In this document: one piece after another, positions 35,195 to 44,547 of the stretch
Layout of the letters: every line of letters starts with the position of its first letter
Position numbering within the stretch: position 1 is the stretch's first letter
Assembly: GCF_000224085.1 (NCBI RefSeq)
Contig: NC_015945.1
Location: 620,001-684,000, forward strand
DNA length: 64,000 nt
Direction: 5' to 3'
DNA from: Allomuricauda ruestringensis DSM 13258
Lineage (GTDB): Bacteria; Bacteroidota; Bacteroidia; Flavobacteriales; Flavobacteriaceae
Notes under the pieces: model-generated
What the model saw: only the letters and a program-made list of their open reading frames with translations
Databases searched by the model: none
Told to the model about the DNA's origin: nothing
Translations under genes and position numbers: made by a program

Positions 35195-38100
35195 TTATTT
35201 CAATGTAACATCCAAATAAACCGAATGGCGACCGTAGGTTTCGTAGAACGGTTTAAAAACCGTTCCGTCAATGGTAAATTCCAATGTTTTGGAGTCTCCT
35301 TGAATGGTTTTCCCAATATCCTCAGCATCTAAGGTTATCTTGCGCCATTCATTTCGTGGTTCGGGTTCCTGCGCCACCAACAATACAGGGCCGTAAAAAA
35401 GGCTTGCGATGTTCTGTTGGTCCATCACTGGATCCAAATGAAATTGGAACGGCATTTTCAAATCAATAACATCACCATCTTTCCATTTGCGACTTAGGGT
35501 AAGATACGTACCTGGCTTGGCCTCTACTTTTTCCTCCTTGCCGTTTATCTTCACAAAGAACCCTTTGGTCGCCCATTGTGGTACCCGTATGTTGAGATCG
35601 AATTTTCCCTTGCCCTTTATGGTCAATTGCGTGTTGTCCTCCTTCGGAAAAGCGGTTTTTTGCTCAACAGTGATATCTTTTTCTGCCCATTTCAATGTGG
35701 AAGGAACGAAGAGGTTTACGTAAAGTGTACTGTTATCCTGACTTTTGAAGTAAATGGAATTCTGGAGTTTAGTACTGCTCTCCAAAGCGGTACCGTTGCA
35801 ACAGGTAAACCCGGTCATATCAGAATTTCCGAATCTTTTCACAGAACCTGGTCTCAATGGCACATGATAGGTATTGGCCGGACTGTCCTCTGCCACAGAA
35901 GCAAGGATATGATTGTACAACCCTCGTTCATAGTAGTCCATCAATTCGGTACGTTGATCAAAAAGGAATAGATTTTTGGTCAATTTTAGCATGTTGTATG
36001 TGGCACAGGTTTCATTTTGTCCTCCTGATGAAAACCCATTTTCGTACAATGTAGCTGGTTGGGCGATAAAGCATTCCGCGTTCGTGGGATTCCTTGCTCC
36101 GGCAACCCCGCCTATGCTATACATGTAATCATTTTTGGCTTTGTACCAGAAATTGTCGGCCACTTGGTAATATTCAGGGGATTCCGAATCGCGATATATT
36201 TCCAACGCTCCCACAATTTGGGGAATGTGCTGATTGGCGTGCAATCCACGGAAGGAGTCCACATTTCTGGCCAATCCATGCGAATGTTCTGCATCACCAA
36301 AAAACATTTTGATATTATCGAACAATTGGGCCACTTTGAGGTAACGGGGTTCATCGGTGATTCTATCCAAACGGGCCATGGCCTCGTTCATACCCCCAAA
36401 CTCACCTGCAATATAAGTGTTCCACATGCTAATTAGGGTATCGGTAGGTAGTTGGCTCAATCGGGCATATACCCAATCGCCCATTCCTTTGGCAATCTCA
36501 AGTGCTTTCTCATTTCCACTGACCTCATAAATATCCATTAACCCGGCCAAAATTTTGTGCAAGGTGTAATAAGGCGCCCAAACCTGTGTGGGTTGTGTGC
36601 CATACGTGGCCCCATTTTCCAACATAATGAACTGGTCTGGTGGGTAAGCACTGATAAACCCTTCTCCCCAGTTCCAGTAATCGGTACGGATACCATTTTC
36701 GCTTAAATCGGAATCATAGGTTGACTTACCAGGGCCGGGTGGTACGGCCGTCGGGTCGGCGACATGCTCTCCTCCAGCTTTGGCAGACTGCCCTGACATC
36801 TGGGAGAGTTGGTATAGTACATCCACCATGTAATTCATTTTGTCCGCAAAGTTGGCCTGCAATGCCTTGTCATAGCCTGTACTGGCATAAGCCTGTGCAA
36901 TGGCCGTTAGATAGTGTCCCGTGGCGTGTCCCCGTAATTTGGTTTCTTGGCTGTCCCAAACTCCCAATGGTTTTGCTCCTTCGGGCTGTTCTTGACCAAA
37001 GGCATTGCGGAACATATAGAGAAAGGAATCCGGATTGGTCTGCACCAAGGTATTTATGAATTTGTCACGATTTTCAATAAATTTTGTTTGCTGGCCGTGA
37101 GCATCGGCATTGAGTGACACTTGGTCCAACCCGAAAACATCCAATTTGAGGCTTGGTGTACCCGATTCCTTGCTTGCTTTTACTGTAACTCTGGCCTTTG
37201 GTTGAAAATCCGTACCGGAAACCTGACCTGTGACTACATAATTTCCAGGTTTTGAAACTTCAGAATTGTCCGTTGGGGATGGCCAAAGCACCCTTACTTT
37301 TGGACCTTCAATCCCATTGCGGTACGTACCTTGGACATAGCGGGGCAATCTTGGTAAAAAGCCCATTTCGGTTTCGACCTCTATATCGGATACTCCTGTT
37401 AGATATTCATTATACAATTGAGGGGTATTTGGAGGGAACTTTGGTAGATCGTTCTCTGGTTTTTCCCTTTGTGCCATGCTATCTCCCCCACGAAGGGCAA
37501 TATAGTGGATCCGGGCAATCTGTTTTTCGCTCAAAGGAGTCCGGTACAATCTAAAATCATGGACCTTGGCTTTGAGGTAGGTATCACCGGATGCTATCGA
37601 CTTTCCAATGTAAAGTTGATTTTCATGGGTGAACAATTGTCCCAGTTCCATTTCCATATTCTCCGCTTTTCCTACTTGCTCCCCGTTGATGTAGGTCATC
37701 ATGGATTTTGAGGGAATATCCAAAACCACGGCAACATGTACCCATTGGCCAGTCTCCATTTTTGCTTCAGGTGAATTTGCCTCGTATGCTTTCTCGCCAT
37801 CTTTGATAATGACGGCCTGAAAACCTTCTTTTTCATCAATGCCCGATGGTGCTATAAAAAGATGCGTTCTGTCGTCCTTGCCAAAATCAAACAACCGCTG
37901 GCCCAATGCTGTAGATTGAAGATTCATCCAAGCAATAATGCTCAGGGATTCTTCTCCTTCCAGAGATTCACCGGGAATTGAAACATAAGACTCGCCATCC
38001 CCTGGCAAAACAAGTACCTTCCCAAACTTCTCATCCTCGGTAAACCTGACATTGGGGCCGTGAATTCTCCCATGCAAGTTGTTCCGTGACCAATCCTTGG

Positions 38101-38245
38101 CATCGCCATCAAAAATGTACCGGGCAATCATTGCGGTCTCACCGATTCCATCCAAAATCTGATTGCCACTCTGTGCTTGGACAAAACTTGTACACCAAGC
38201 AGTAAAAAACAAAATCGTACCAACGAACAACTTACTTAACTTCAT
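35195..38245 (-). CDS. Large beta-L-arabinofuranosidase (GH127/GH146 clan) with LamG and Ig-like modules, secreted
   Basis: 1016 residues from ATG 38245 (an ATG six codons earlier is also open). Signal peptide ends VQAQ. LamG module about 35-245 (YIFDGDAKDWSRNNLHGR, WVHVAVVLDIPSKSMMTYING). A Big_4-like Ig domain follows at about 295-365 (VRVLWPSPTDNSEVSKPGNYVVTGQV). Catalytic alpha/alpha-barrel from about 370: GQEQPEGAKPLGVWDSQETKLRGHATGHYLTAIA, YTLHKILAGLMDIYEV, HANQHIPQIVGALEIY. The zinc set is Glu745/Cys747 in NETCATYNMLKLT and Cys815/Cys816 in GFTCCNGTALESS, as in GH127 and GH146. It is much longer than the GH127 at 23673 and differs at the CC motif, so the two probably attack different beta-arabinofuranosides. 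Confidence 0.87.
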   Translation of the reverse strand: MKLSKLFVGTILFFTAWCTSFVQAQSGNQILDGIGETAMIARYIFDGDAKDWSRNNLHGRIHGPNVRFTEDEKFGKVLVLPGDGESYVSIPGESLEGEESLSIIAWMNLQSTALGQRLFDFGKDDRTHLFIAPSGIDEKEGFQAVIIKDGEKAYEANSPEAKMETGQWVHVAVVLDIPSKSMMTYINGEQVGKAENMEMELGQLFTHENQLYIGKSIASGDTYLKAKVHDFRLYRTPLSEKQIARIHYIALRGGDSMAQREKPENDLPKFPPNTPQLYNEYLTGVSDIEVETEMGFLPRLPRYVQGTYRNGIEGPKVRVLWPSPTDNSEVSKPGNYVVTGQVSGTDFQPKARVTVKASKESGTPSLKLDVFGLDQVSLNADAHGQQTKFIENRDKFINTLVQTNPDSFLYMFRNAFGQEQPEGAKPLGVWDSQETKLRGHATGHYLTAIAQAYASTGYDKALQANFADKMNYMVDVLYQLSQMSGQSAKAGGEHVADPTAVPPGPGKSTYDSDLSENGIRTDYWNWGEGFISAYPPDQFIMLENGATYGTQPTQVWAPYYTLHKILAGLMDIYEVSGNEKALEIAKGMGDWVYARLSQLPTDTLISMWNTYIAGEFGGMNEAMARLDRITDEPRYLKVAQLFDNIKMFFGDAEHSHGLARNVDSFRGLHANQHIPQIVGALEIYRDSESPEYYQVADNFWYKAKNDYMYSIGGVAGARNPTNAECFIAQPATLYENGFSSGGQNETCATYNMLKLTKNLFLFDQRTELMDYYERGLYNHILASVAEDSPANTYHVPLRPGSVKRFGNSDMTGFTCCNGTALESSTKLQNSIYFKSQDNSTLYVNLFVPSTLKWAEKDITVEQKTAFPKEDNTQLTIKGKGKFDLNIRVPQWATKGFFVKINGKEEKVEAKPGTYLTLSRKWKDGDVIDLKMPFQFHLDPVMDQQNIASLFYGPVLLVAQEPEPRNEWRKITLDAEDIGKTIQGDSKTLEFTIDGTVFKPFYETYGRHSVYLDVTLK

Positions 38246-38303
38246 AATAAATCTTTTCTCCAATATTTATACTAACCTTTGGTTCTATGTGTATTTAAAT
38301 TAT

Positions 38304-40556
38304 CTATTCGTAGATTTCTTGCCATGAGGGCGGGTCAACACCCATCAAGTGTTTTACAAAAAAGTCCTTGCGCTTCCGTTCACCGAATTCCCCTCCTGAA
38401 GAATGACCCATACCGGGTATGGTGACCAGTTCAAAATCCTTGTTGGCCTTGATCAGGGCATTGGCAAACTGCATGGTGCTTGCGGGATCGACATTGTCGT
38501 CCACTTCTCCCAAGATGAGCATCAAATTGCCGCTCATTTGGCCCGCATTTTCCACATTGGAACTGGCCGCATAATGTGGCCCAATGGGATAGCCCATGAA
38601 CTGTTCGTTCCACCAGATCTTGTCCATCCTATTGTCGTGGCACCCACATGAGGAGACCGCCACATCATAAAAATCCGAATTGAAGACCAAGGCGGCCGCT
38701 GCGTTCTGCCCTCCAGCCGAAGTTCCGAAAATCCCCACTTTGTCGGCATCTATGTAGGGGTATTTTTTTGCCGCTTCCTTGATCCATATCTTCCGGTCTG
38801 GAAAACCACCATCTTTTAAATTCTGCCAACATACATCATGAAAAGCCTTTGAACGGTTTGAAGTACCCATCCCATCTATCTGAACCACAATAAAACCCAA
38901 TTCGGCCAAGGAGGACATGGACCAATTGTAGGCCCTGAAATCCTTGGGAACAAAGGAACTGTGGGGTCCAGCATAAATATATTCAATGACCGGGTATGTC
39001 TTGTTGGGGTCGAAAGAGGTTGGTCTGATGATGATGCCCCAGATATCGGTAACGCCATCCCTGCCCTTTGCAGTAAACACTTCGGGTGCAATCCATCCTT
39101 CCTTCAATAAAGCAGAATGGTCTGCCTTTTGCAACTGCATGATGGTCTTGCCATTTTTCGACGACTTCAAAAGTGTGACTGGCGGTGCATCGACCCGAGA
39201 AAATTGATCTATATAATATGAATAATCCTCGGAAAATGTGACCTCGTGGTTACCATTTTCCTTGGTGAAACGGGTAAGGTTATTTCCATCAAAACCAACT
39301 TTGAAGTAGTGCAAAAAGTATGGATCCTGATTCTTGTCAAGCCCACTCGCGGTGAAATACACTTCCCTGTTTTCCTCATCCACATGAATGACCTTGCGCA
39401 CGACCCACTCACCTTTGGTGAGTTGTTTTTTCACCTGTCCTGTTTCCCCGTCATAAAGGTATATGTGGTTCCAGCCGTCCCGCTCGGAAGTCCATATAAT
39501 TTCCTTACCGTCGGCCACATCGTATCGATATTTTTTACTACTGTAGTCGATGAAGGTCTTGCTTGTCTCATTCACCAACACTTTTACATTTCCAGTAGTG
39601 GCATCCACCTCGATCACCTTGTATGCTTGGTGTCCCCGTTGATTATATTCGAAGCTAAATGCGCGGCTGTCATCCCTCCAATCTATATTGTTCAGCCCAA
39701 ATTGGTGGCTGAATTCGTCCGTGGAGATTTGGATGTGTTTTTTGGCATCCACCAAAAACAACTGTGGGCTTTTGAAGGGAAGTTCATCCCCGGGCTTCAA
39801 ATAATCCCTGGATTTTAACTTGGGCTGGAATTGATCTTCTGGGCTGGATTCCACAAAGTAAATTTTACGGTCGTCTCCCGGACGCACCTTGTACGCCATA
39901 ATCTTTTTGCCATCGGGAGACCATTTGATGTAGGTGGAATAAAAAAACCCGGGAGCGCCGTCATAGCTCAACTGGGTTTCCTCCTCGGTCTTGTTGTCCT
40001 TAATGTATAAGTTGTTGTTTTTGATGAATGCTGTCATAGTGGAATCCGGAGAAACCACGGGCGGATTGCCCTTCTCATCAAATCTGCTGCCCCAATAACC
40101 TCGGTTTCTATCTCTATCCTCTATATTTTCCTCAATTACCGTCAATTTGTTGTCATTGGGACGATAGGAAACCTTTGCCTTGTCAAAAATGAATTTCAAC
40201 TCGGACAAATCTGCATCAAACTCCAATGCACTAATTTCCATGTTCTTCGAATCGACATCCTTATCAAATTCTTCAGAAAGTAATTTGGCCAAGGCCGTAT
40301 GATCGAAACATTTTGCTTGCGTTTTCTTGATGGGATCAACCCGAAGATACTCTTTTCCCTCAGCAGTATTGTTGACATACCACAGCAGATTGTTTTCAAG
40401 CCAATGAAAAGTTGAGGGTGAGTTTGTGACCTTGTCCCGAAACAGGGAATCCAAGGCTATCGCCTTTTTATATTCCGCTAAAGTTCCTTGGGCAAATGAT
40501 GTGCTTACCGAAACAAGTATAAAAAATACACTTATTTTTTTGACAAAAGATTCCAT
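38304..40556 (-). CDS. Dipeptidyl-peptidase IV-like S9 serine peptidase, exported
   Basis: 750 residues with signal peptide ending SFAQ. The beta-propeller (about 60-480) carries LKFIFDKAKVSYRPNDNKLTVIEENIEDRDRNRGYWG and IKWSPDGKKIMAYKVRPGD. The alpha/beta hydrolase domain holds Ser613 in GIFGTSAGGQNAA, Asp686/687 in EVDDNVDP and His718 in GMGHSSGG. DPP IV enzymes cut dipeptides after a penultimate proline (and often hydroxyproline or alanine). It is the first gene of a leftward run DPP IV, LamG-GH127/146, DUF885, DUF5695, GH43, though gaps of 58-196 bp mean separate promoters are possible. It lies just beyond the hydroxyproline operon, which would use its products. Confidence 0.9.
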   Translation of the reverse strand: MESFVKKISVFFILVSVSTSFAQGTLAEYKKAIALDSLFRDKVTNSPSTFHWLENNLLWYVNNTAEGKEYLRVDPIKKTQAKCFDHTALAKLLSEEFDKDVDSKNMEISALEFDADLSELKFIFDKAKVSYRPNDNKLTVIEENIEDRDRNRGYWGSRFDEKGNPPVVSPDSTMTAFIKNNNLYIKDNKTEEETQLSYDGAPGFFYSTYIKWSPDGKKIMAYKVRPGDDRKIYFVESSPEDQFQPKLKSRDYLKPGDELPFKSPQLFLVDAKKHIQISTDEFSHQFGLNNIDWRDDSRAFSFEYNQRGHQAYKVIEVDATTGNVKVLVNETSKTFIDYSSKKYRYDVADGKEIIWTSERDGWNHIYLYDGETGQVKKQLTKGEWVVRKVIHVDEENREVYFTASGLDKNQDPYFLHYFKVGFDGNNLTRFTKENGNHEVTFSEDYSYYIDQFSRVDAPPVTLLKSSKNGKTIMQLQKADHSALLKEGWIAPEVFTAKGRDGVTDIWGIIIRPTSFDPNKTYPVIEYIYAGPHSSFVPKDFRAYNWSMSSLAELGFIVVQIDGMGTSNRSKAFHDVCWQNLKDGGFPDRKIWIKEAAKKYPYIDADKVGIFGTSAGGQNAAAALVFNSDFYDVAVSSCGCHDNRMDKIWWNEQFMGYPIGPHYAASSNVENAGQMSGNLMLILGEVDDNVDPASTMQFANALIKANKDFELVTIPGMGHSSGGEFGERKRKDFFVKHLMGVDPPSWQEIYE

Positions 40557-40703
40557 AGTTTAAATAAGTCTAAAACTAGAGATAATCTCCCGTTGTTCAT
40601 CAATCCAAATTATCACATACTTATACTATATTATCCTTAACATCACTTTAAGCACAAAAAGATGCAAGTTTATAGTAATGTCGTATTGATATTGTGGATT
40701 TGG

Positions 40704-41948
40704 TTATTTGAACCTGTCCGGTGAAAAGAGTTCGAGGTTTACCATGGTTTTCTCCTTGGCTATTTCCTGCGCTACTAACTTTCCGGTCACAGGTCCCAAG
40801 CTCCAACCCATCATGGCATGACCTGCGGCAATGGTCAAATTTTGGTATTTAGAGGTTTTGCCAATATAAGGCAAGCCATCAGGGGACACAGGCCTGAGCC
40901 CCGATGTGGCCTTGTTTAACTCGTCAGCCTGTATTTCTATATCCCGATAGTGGGCCTTAACGGCCTTCGCCAAGGCTTCAACCCTTTCTTTTTTGATAGT
41001 ATTGTTGTTACCAGAAAACTCCATGGTTCCCGCAAAACGGGTAAAACCATCCATAGGGGTTATAGCCATTCTGGCATCTACCAAAATAGTGGGTAACGTA
41101 ATGCCCGTAGGCCTGTTCACATCCATGCTGTACCCTTTTCCACCTTGAATAGGGATCTTCAATCCTAATGAAGAAGCCAGTTTTGAGGTCCAGCTACCAC
41201 TGGCCAAAACAAATTCATCGGCCTCAAAAATGGAGTCCTGAGTTTTTAAGGATACTATTTTTTCCTCCTTTACGGTAAAACCCTCAACCTTTTCACCCAA
41301 CTTAAATTGCACTCCATGTGCTTGCAGCCATTCCTTTAGTTGCTGCATAAAGTGGTTCGGGGTCATGTGGGCATCACATTGGTAATGTACCGCTCCTTTT
41401 ACCTCATCTGAAAGTACCGGTTGGATTTCTTGCAGCTTTTCCTTGGAAAGTATGGAAACCTCAAGTCCTTCCCTTATGGCCTGTTCGGCGACTTCCCGCT
41501 CTTCATGTTCTGCTTTATCGGTACAATAAGCCATCAGCACCCCTTTTCTTTTGTAATGAAAATCAAAATCGTGGGAAGCCAACAGCTCTTCGTACAAACT
41601 TCTGCTCTTCAGGTTGAGTTCCTTGAGTACCGGAAGTGCTTTTTTGACCTTGGATGCTGTTGCAGATTTTTTAAAAAGCAGGGCCCATTTGAAAAACTCC
41701 ATGTCCCATCTGGGTTTTATATAGAAAGGACTGGAACTGTTGAGCATCCATTTAAGCCCTTGGGTAATGATTCCCGGTGCGGCCAATGGAATAAAATGGC
41801 TCGGAGTGATATATCCTGCATTAATAAAGGAGGCTCCACTGGTCATATCGGTTTGGTCCAATATTGTAACATCATACCCTTCCTTTACCAAATAGTAAGC
41901 ACTACAAAGGCCGGAGATTCCTCCCCCTACAACAATCACTTTCTTCAT
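40704..41948 (-). CDS. FAD-dependent D-amino-acid dehydrogenase, probable cis-4-hydroxy-D-proline dehydrogenase
   Basis: 414 residues. Rossmann start KKVIVVGGGISGLCSAYYLVKEGYDVTILDQTDMTSGASFINAGYI is typical of DadA. Later motifs: FVLASGSWTSKLASSLGLKIPIQGGKGYSMDV and the C-terminal SGLRPVSPDGLPYIGKTSKYQNLTIAAGHAMMGWSLGPVTGKL. As DadA-like dehydrogenase in a hydroxyproline operon it should oxidise cis-4-hydroxy-D-proline to 1-pyrroline-4-hydroxy-2-carboxylate at the inner membrane face, passing electrons to the quinone pool. Last gene of the operon, 15 bp after the epimerase. Confidence 0.88.
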   Translation of the reverse strand: MKKVIVVGGGISGLCSAYYLVKEGYDVTILDQTDMTSGASFINAGYITPSHFIPLAAPGIITQGLKWMLNSSSPFYIKPRWDMEFFKWALLFKKSATASKVKKALPVLKELNLKSRSLYEELLASHDFDFHYKRKGVLMAYCTDKAEHEEREVAEQAIREGLEVSILSKEKLQEIQPVLSDEVKGAVHYQCDAHMTPNHFMQQLKEWLQAHGVQFKLGEKVEGFTVKEEKIVSLKTQDSIFEADEFVLASGSWTSKLASSLGLKIPIQGGKGYSMDVNRPTGITLPTILVDARMAITPMDGFTRFAGTMEFSGNNNTIKKERVEALAKAVKAHYRDIEIQADELNKATSGLRPVSPDGLPYIGKTSKYQNLTIAAGHAMMGWSLGPVTGKLVAQEIAKEKTMVNLELFSPDRFK

Positions 41949-41963
41949 TTTGGAAAAATCTAT

Positions 41964-42971
41964 TTACAATACTTGGAACCCATGGGCATAAGGGTCGTCA
42001 TCATCTATGATGATGTTATTGTACCCGGTAACTTGGGCCCATCCTTGGATGCTGGGCACAATAGCTTTTTTGTCCCCCAATGTTGTTTCTTTCTCAATCC
42101 TTCCAACAAACTTGCTTCCAATAAAGCTTTCATGAATAAAAGGTTCACTTGATTTCAATTTTCCTTTGGCGTACAATTGGGCCATGCGAGCAGAGGTTCC
42201 CGTACCACATGGGGAACGGTCTATGGCCTTGTCCCCATAAAAAACGGCATTTCTTCCTGAAGATGTTGGGTCGATTGGGTCTCCTGTCCAGAGCATGTGG
42301 CTTACATCCCTAATGGTGCTATCCTCTGGATGCACAAACATGTCAGGGTATTTTTCATTGATTCGTTTTCGTACTACTTGGGAGTAATGTATAATCTGGC
42401 CTGCCGTAAAATTATGCACGCCCTTAAAGTTTTCCTGAGGGTCCACAATGGCATAATAATTTCCCCCGTAGGCGACATCAAAAGTAATCTCACCCAGTTC
42501 CGGGCATTCCACCGTCAAATTTTCGGCGGCCAGATAGGATTTTACATTGACCAATCGGACCCAATCCACCTTCTTTCCAGTTTGCTGGTATTCAATTTCC
42601 ACTAATCCCGCAGGAGCTTCCATTCTGATTTTTCCGGGTGTTTTGGGAACAATTAAGCCCTCTTCAATGGCCACGGTAATGGTTCCGATGGTCCCGTGTC
42701 CGCACATGGGCAAACAACCAGAAGTCTCGATGAAGAGAATGGCAAAATCATTTTCGGGTTCATGAGGTGGGAGCAAAATGCTCCCACTCATCATATCATG
42801 TCCCCGGGGCTCAAACATTAACCCTTTTCTAATCCAGTCAAATTCCTTTAGGAAATGCTGTCTTTTTTCACTCATGTTGGCCCCCACTAAATTGGGGCCG
42901 CCCCCTGCCACAACCCTTACCGGATTCCCACAGGTATGGGCATCAACACAAAAAAAAGTTTTTCTTGCCAC
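41964..42971 (-). CDS. 4-hydroxyproline 2-epimerase (proline racemase family)
   Basis: 335 residues, GTG start (42969-42971). Both catalytic cysteines are present: Cys90 in GCLPMCGHGTIG and Cys255 in DRSPCGTGTSARM. This argues for an epimerase; trans-3-hydroxyproline dehydratases of this family carry Thr in the second place. N-terminus FFCVDAHTCGNPVRVVAGG is standard. It converts trans-4-hydroxy-L-proline to cis-4-hydroxy-D-proline, first step of the oxidative pathway. Flanked by the dehydrogenase (15 bp) and the semialdehyde dehydrogenase (52 bp). Proline racemase is the other possibility, but the pathway context favours hydroxyproline. Confidence 0.93.
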   Translation of the reverse strand: MARKTFFCVDAHTCGNPVRVVAGGGPNLVGANMSEKRQHFLKEFDWIRKGLMFEPRGHDMMSGSILLPPHEPENDFAILFIETSGCLPMCGHGTIGTITVAIEEGLIVPKTPGKIRMEAPAGLVEIEYQQTGKKVDWVRLVNVKSYLAAENLTVECPELGEITFDVAYGGNYYAIVDPQENFKGVHNFTAGQIIHYSQVVRKRINEKYPDMFVHPEDSTIRDVSHMLWTGDPIDPTSSGRNAVFYGDKAIDRSPCGTGTSARMAQLYAKGKLKSSEPFIHESFIGSKFVGRIEKETTLGDKKAIVPSIQGWAQVTGYNNIIIDDDDPYAHGFQVL

Positions 42972-43023
42972 TCGTTGTCTTTAAAACTGACACATTTTTT
43001 TTATAAATCACTGCCTGTATACC

Positions 43024-44547
43024 TTACCCCTTTAGGTGGTCGGGCAACAGATTTTTGGGGAAAGACTGATAGCTTACAGGCCTTACCCATCTTTTAATGG
43101 CGTGTGTACCCACGGCAGTAAAACGGGAATCCGTAGATGCAGGATATGGCCCACCATGTTGCATGGACGGACAAACTTCCACTCCTGTGGGAACACCATT
43201 GTAAATAATTCTACCTACTCGGTTTTGAAGGGCGTCCACCATTTCCATCAAGTCAAGGGAATCACTTTCTTCCGCAATAAGGGTTCCAGTCAGCTGTCCT
43301 TCCAGTCCTTCTATGATTTGCAAAAGCTCTGCTTCATCCTTGCATTGGACCACCATGGAAAAAGGTCCGAAAACCTCTTGGTGCAGTTTGGGATTGGCCA
43401 AAAATTCGGTGCCCGATACTGTTGCAACCACTGAAGCTGCATAATTGGGCTCCAATTCCCCTTCTACCTTACCAACAACTTCTACTCCCGATTGTGAAGT
43501 TACATCGGCACCTTTTTTCTCATATCCGCTTTTAATGTTGGGGTGCAACATGCACTGAGGGTCCAAAGCAATGGTCTCTTTTGCCAATTCTTTGACAAAA
43601 TCTTGGGTGTTTTCGCTTTTTACGGTCAACAACAAACCTGGATTGGTACAGAATTGACCTGTTCCCAAGGTAATGGATCCTGCATAGGTCTTGGCAATTT
43701 CATTCCCCCTTTTGGAAAGGGCACTGGGAGTGATGATAACCGGGTTGACACTTCCCATTTCCGCAAATACGGGAATAGGCTCTTCTCTTTTTGCAGCAAT
43801 ATCAAACAGCGCTCTTCCTCCTGTGATGCTTCCTGTAAAACCAACCGCTTTTATCTTGGGATGATTTACTAGGTCTACTCCTGCCTGAATACCTCCATTG
43901 ATACTGGAGAACACTCCTTTTGGCATTCCGGTTTTCTCTGCAGCCTTTACAATGGCAGAGGCCACCAATTCCGAAGTTCCGGCATGCATGGGGTGCGATT
44001 TAACAATTACGGGGCAACCTGCCGCTAAAGCACTAGCTGTATCGCCTCCTGCAGTGGAATAGGCCAATGGAAAATTACTGGCTCCGAATACGGCCACTGG
44101 CCCCAAGGGAATCATCGTTTTTCTCAAATCATCTTTTGGCAATGGTTTCCTATCCGGTTGGGCTGCATCAAAGGTGTTTTCCCTCCAATCGTCATTGGCA
44201 ACTAGTTCAGCAAAGGACCTTAACTGGTTCATTGTACGTCCTCTTTCTCCCTTTGCCCTTCCTTCGGGAAGCCCGGACTCTGTAACGTACATATCTACCA
44301 ACTCTTGGTCCAGCGCCAAAATTTCATCGGCAATGGCATTCAAGAAAGCTGCTCTTTGCTTGCCTGATACTTTTCGATAAACTTTAAAGGCATTCCATGC
44401 CGAGATAGCAGCCTCTTCAATTTCTTCTTTTGTGGCCTCCACAAAAGTTGTTGGGTTTTCAATGTTCAGTTTGGGATCCATTGTTTTGAATTCAACGTTT
44501 CCCTTAGCGCTAAAATCTCCTGCTATACAGTTTTTTCCTGTAATCAT
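43024..44547 (-). CDS. 2-ketoglutarate semialdehyde (2,5-dioxovalerate) dehydrogenase
   Basis: 507 residues of the ALDH superfamily. Catalytic Cys300 in SITLGTGQFCTNPGLLL and Glu263 in PVFAEMGSVNPV; cofactor region FGASNFPLAYSTAGGDTASALAAGCPVIVKSHPMHAGTSE. The AEMGSVNP and GQFCTNPG wording is typical of the NADP+ alpha-ketoglutaric semialdehyde dehydrogenases. It produces 2-oxoglutarate, the last step of hydroxyproline breakdown (also used in some sugar acid and arabinose oxidation routes). Its ATG overlaps the stop of the upstream deaminase gene (ATGA). Confidence 0.93.
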   Translation of the reverse strand: MITGKNCIAGDFSAKGNVEFKTMDPKLNIENPTTFVEATKEEIEEAAISAWNAFKVYRKVSGKQRAAFLNAIADEILALDQELVDMYVTESGLPEGRAKGERGRTMNQLRSFAELVANDDWRENTFDAAQPDRKPLPKDDLRKTMIPLGPVAVFGASNFPLAYSTAGGDTASALAAGCPVIVKSHPMHAGTSELVASAIVKAAEKTGMPKGVFSSINGGIQAGVDLVNHPKIKAVGFTGSITGGRALFDIAAKREEPIPVFAEMGSVNPVIITPSALSKRGNEIAKTYAGSITLGTGQFCTNPGLLLTVKSENTQDFVKELAKETIALDPQCMLHPNIKSGYEKKGADVTSQSGVEVVGKVEGELEPNYAASVVATVSGTEFLANPKLHQEVFGPFSMVVQCKDEAELLQIIEGLEGQLTGTLIAEESDSLDLMEMVDALQNRVGRIIYNGVPTGVEVCPSMQHGGPYPASTDSRFTAVGTHAIKRWVRPVSYQSFPKNLLPDHLKG

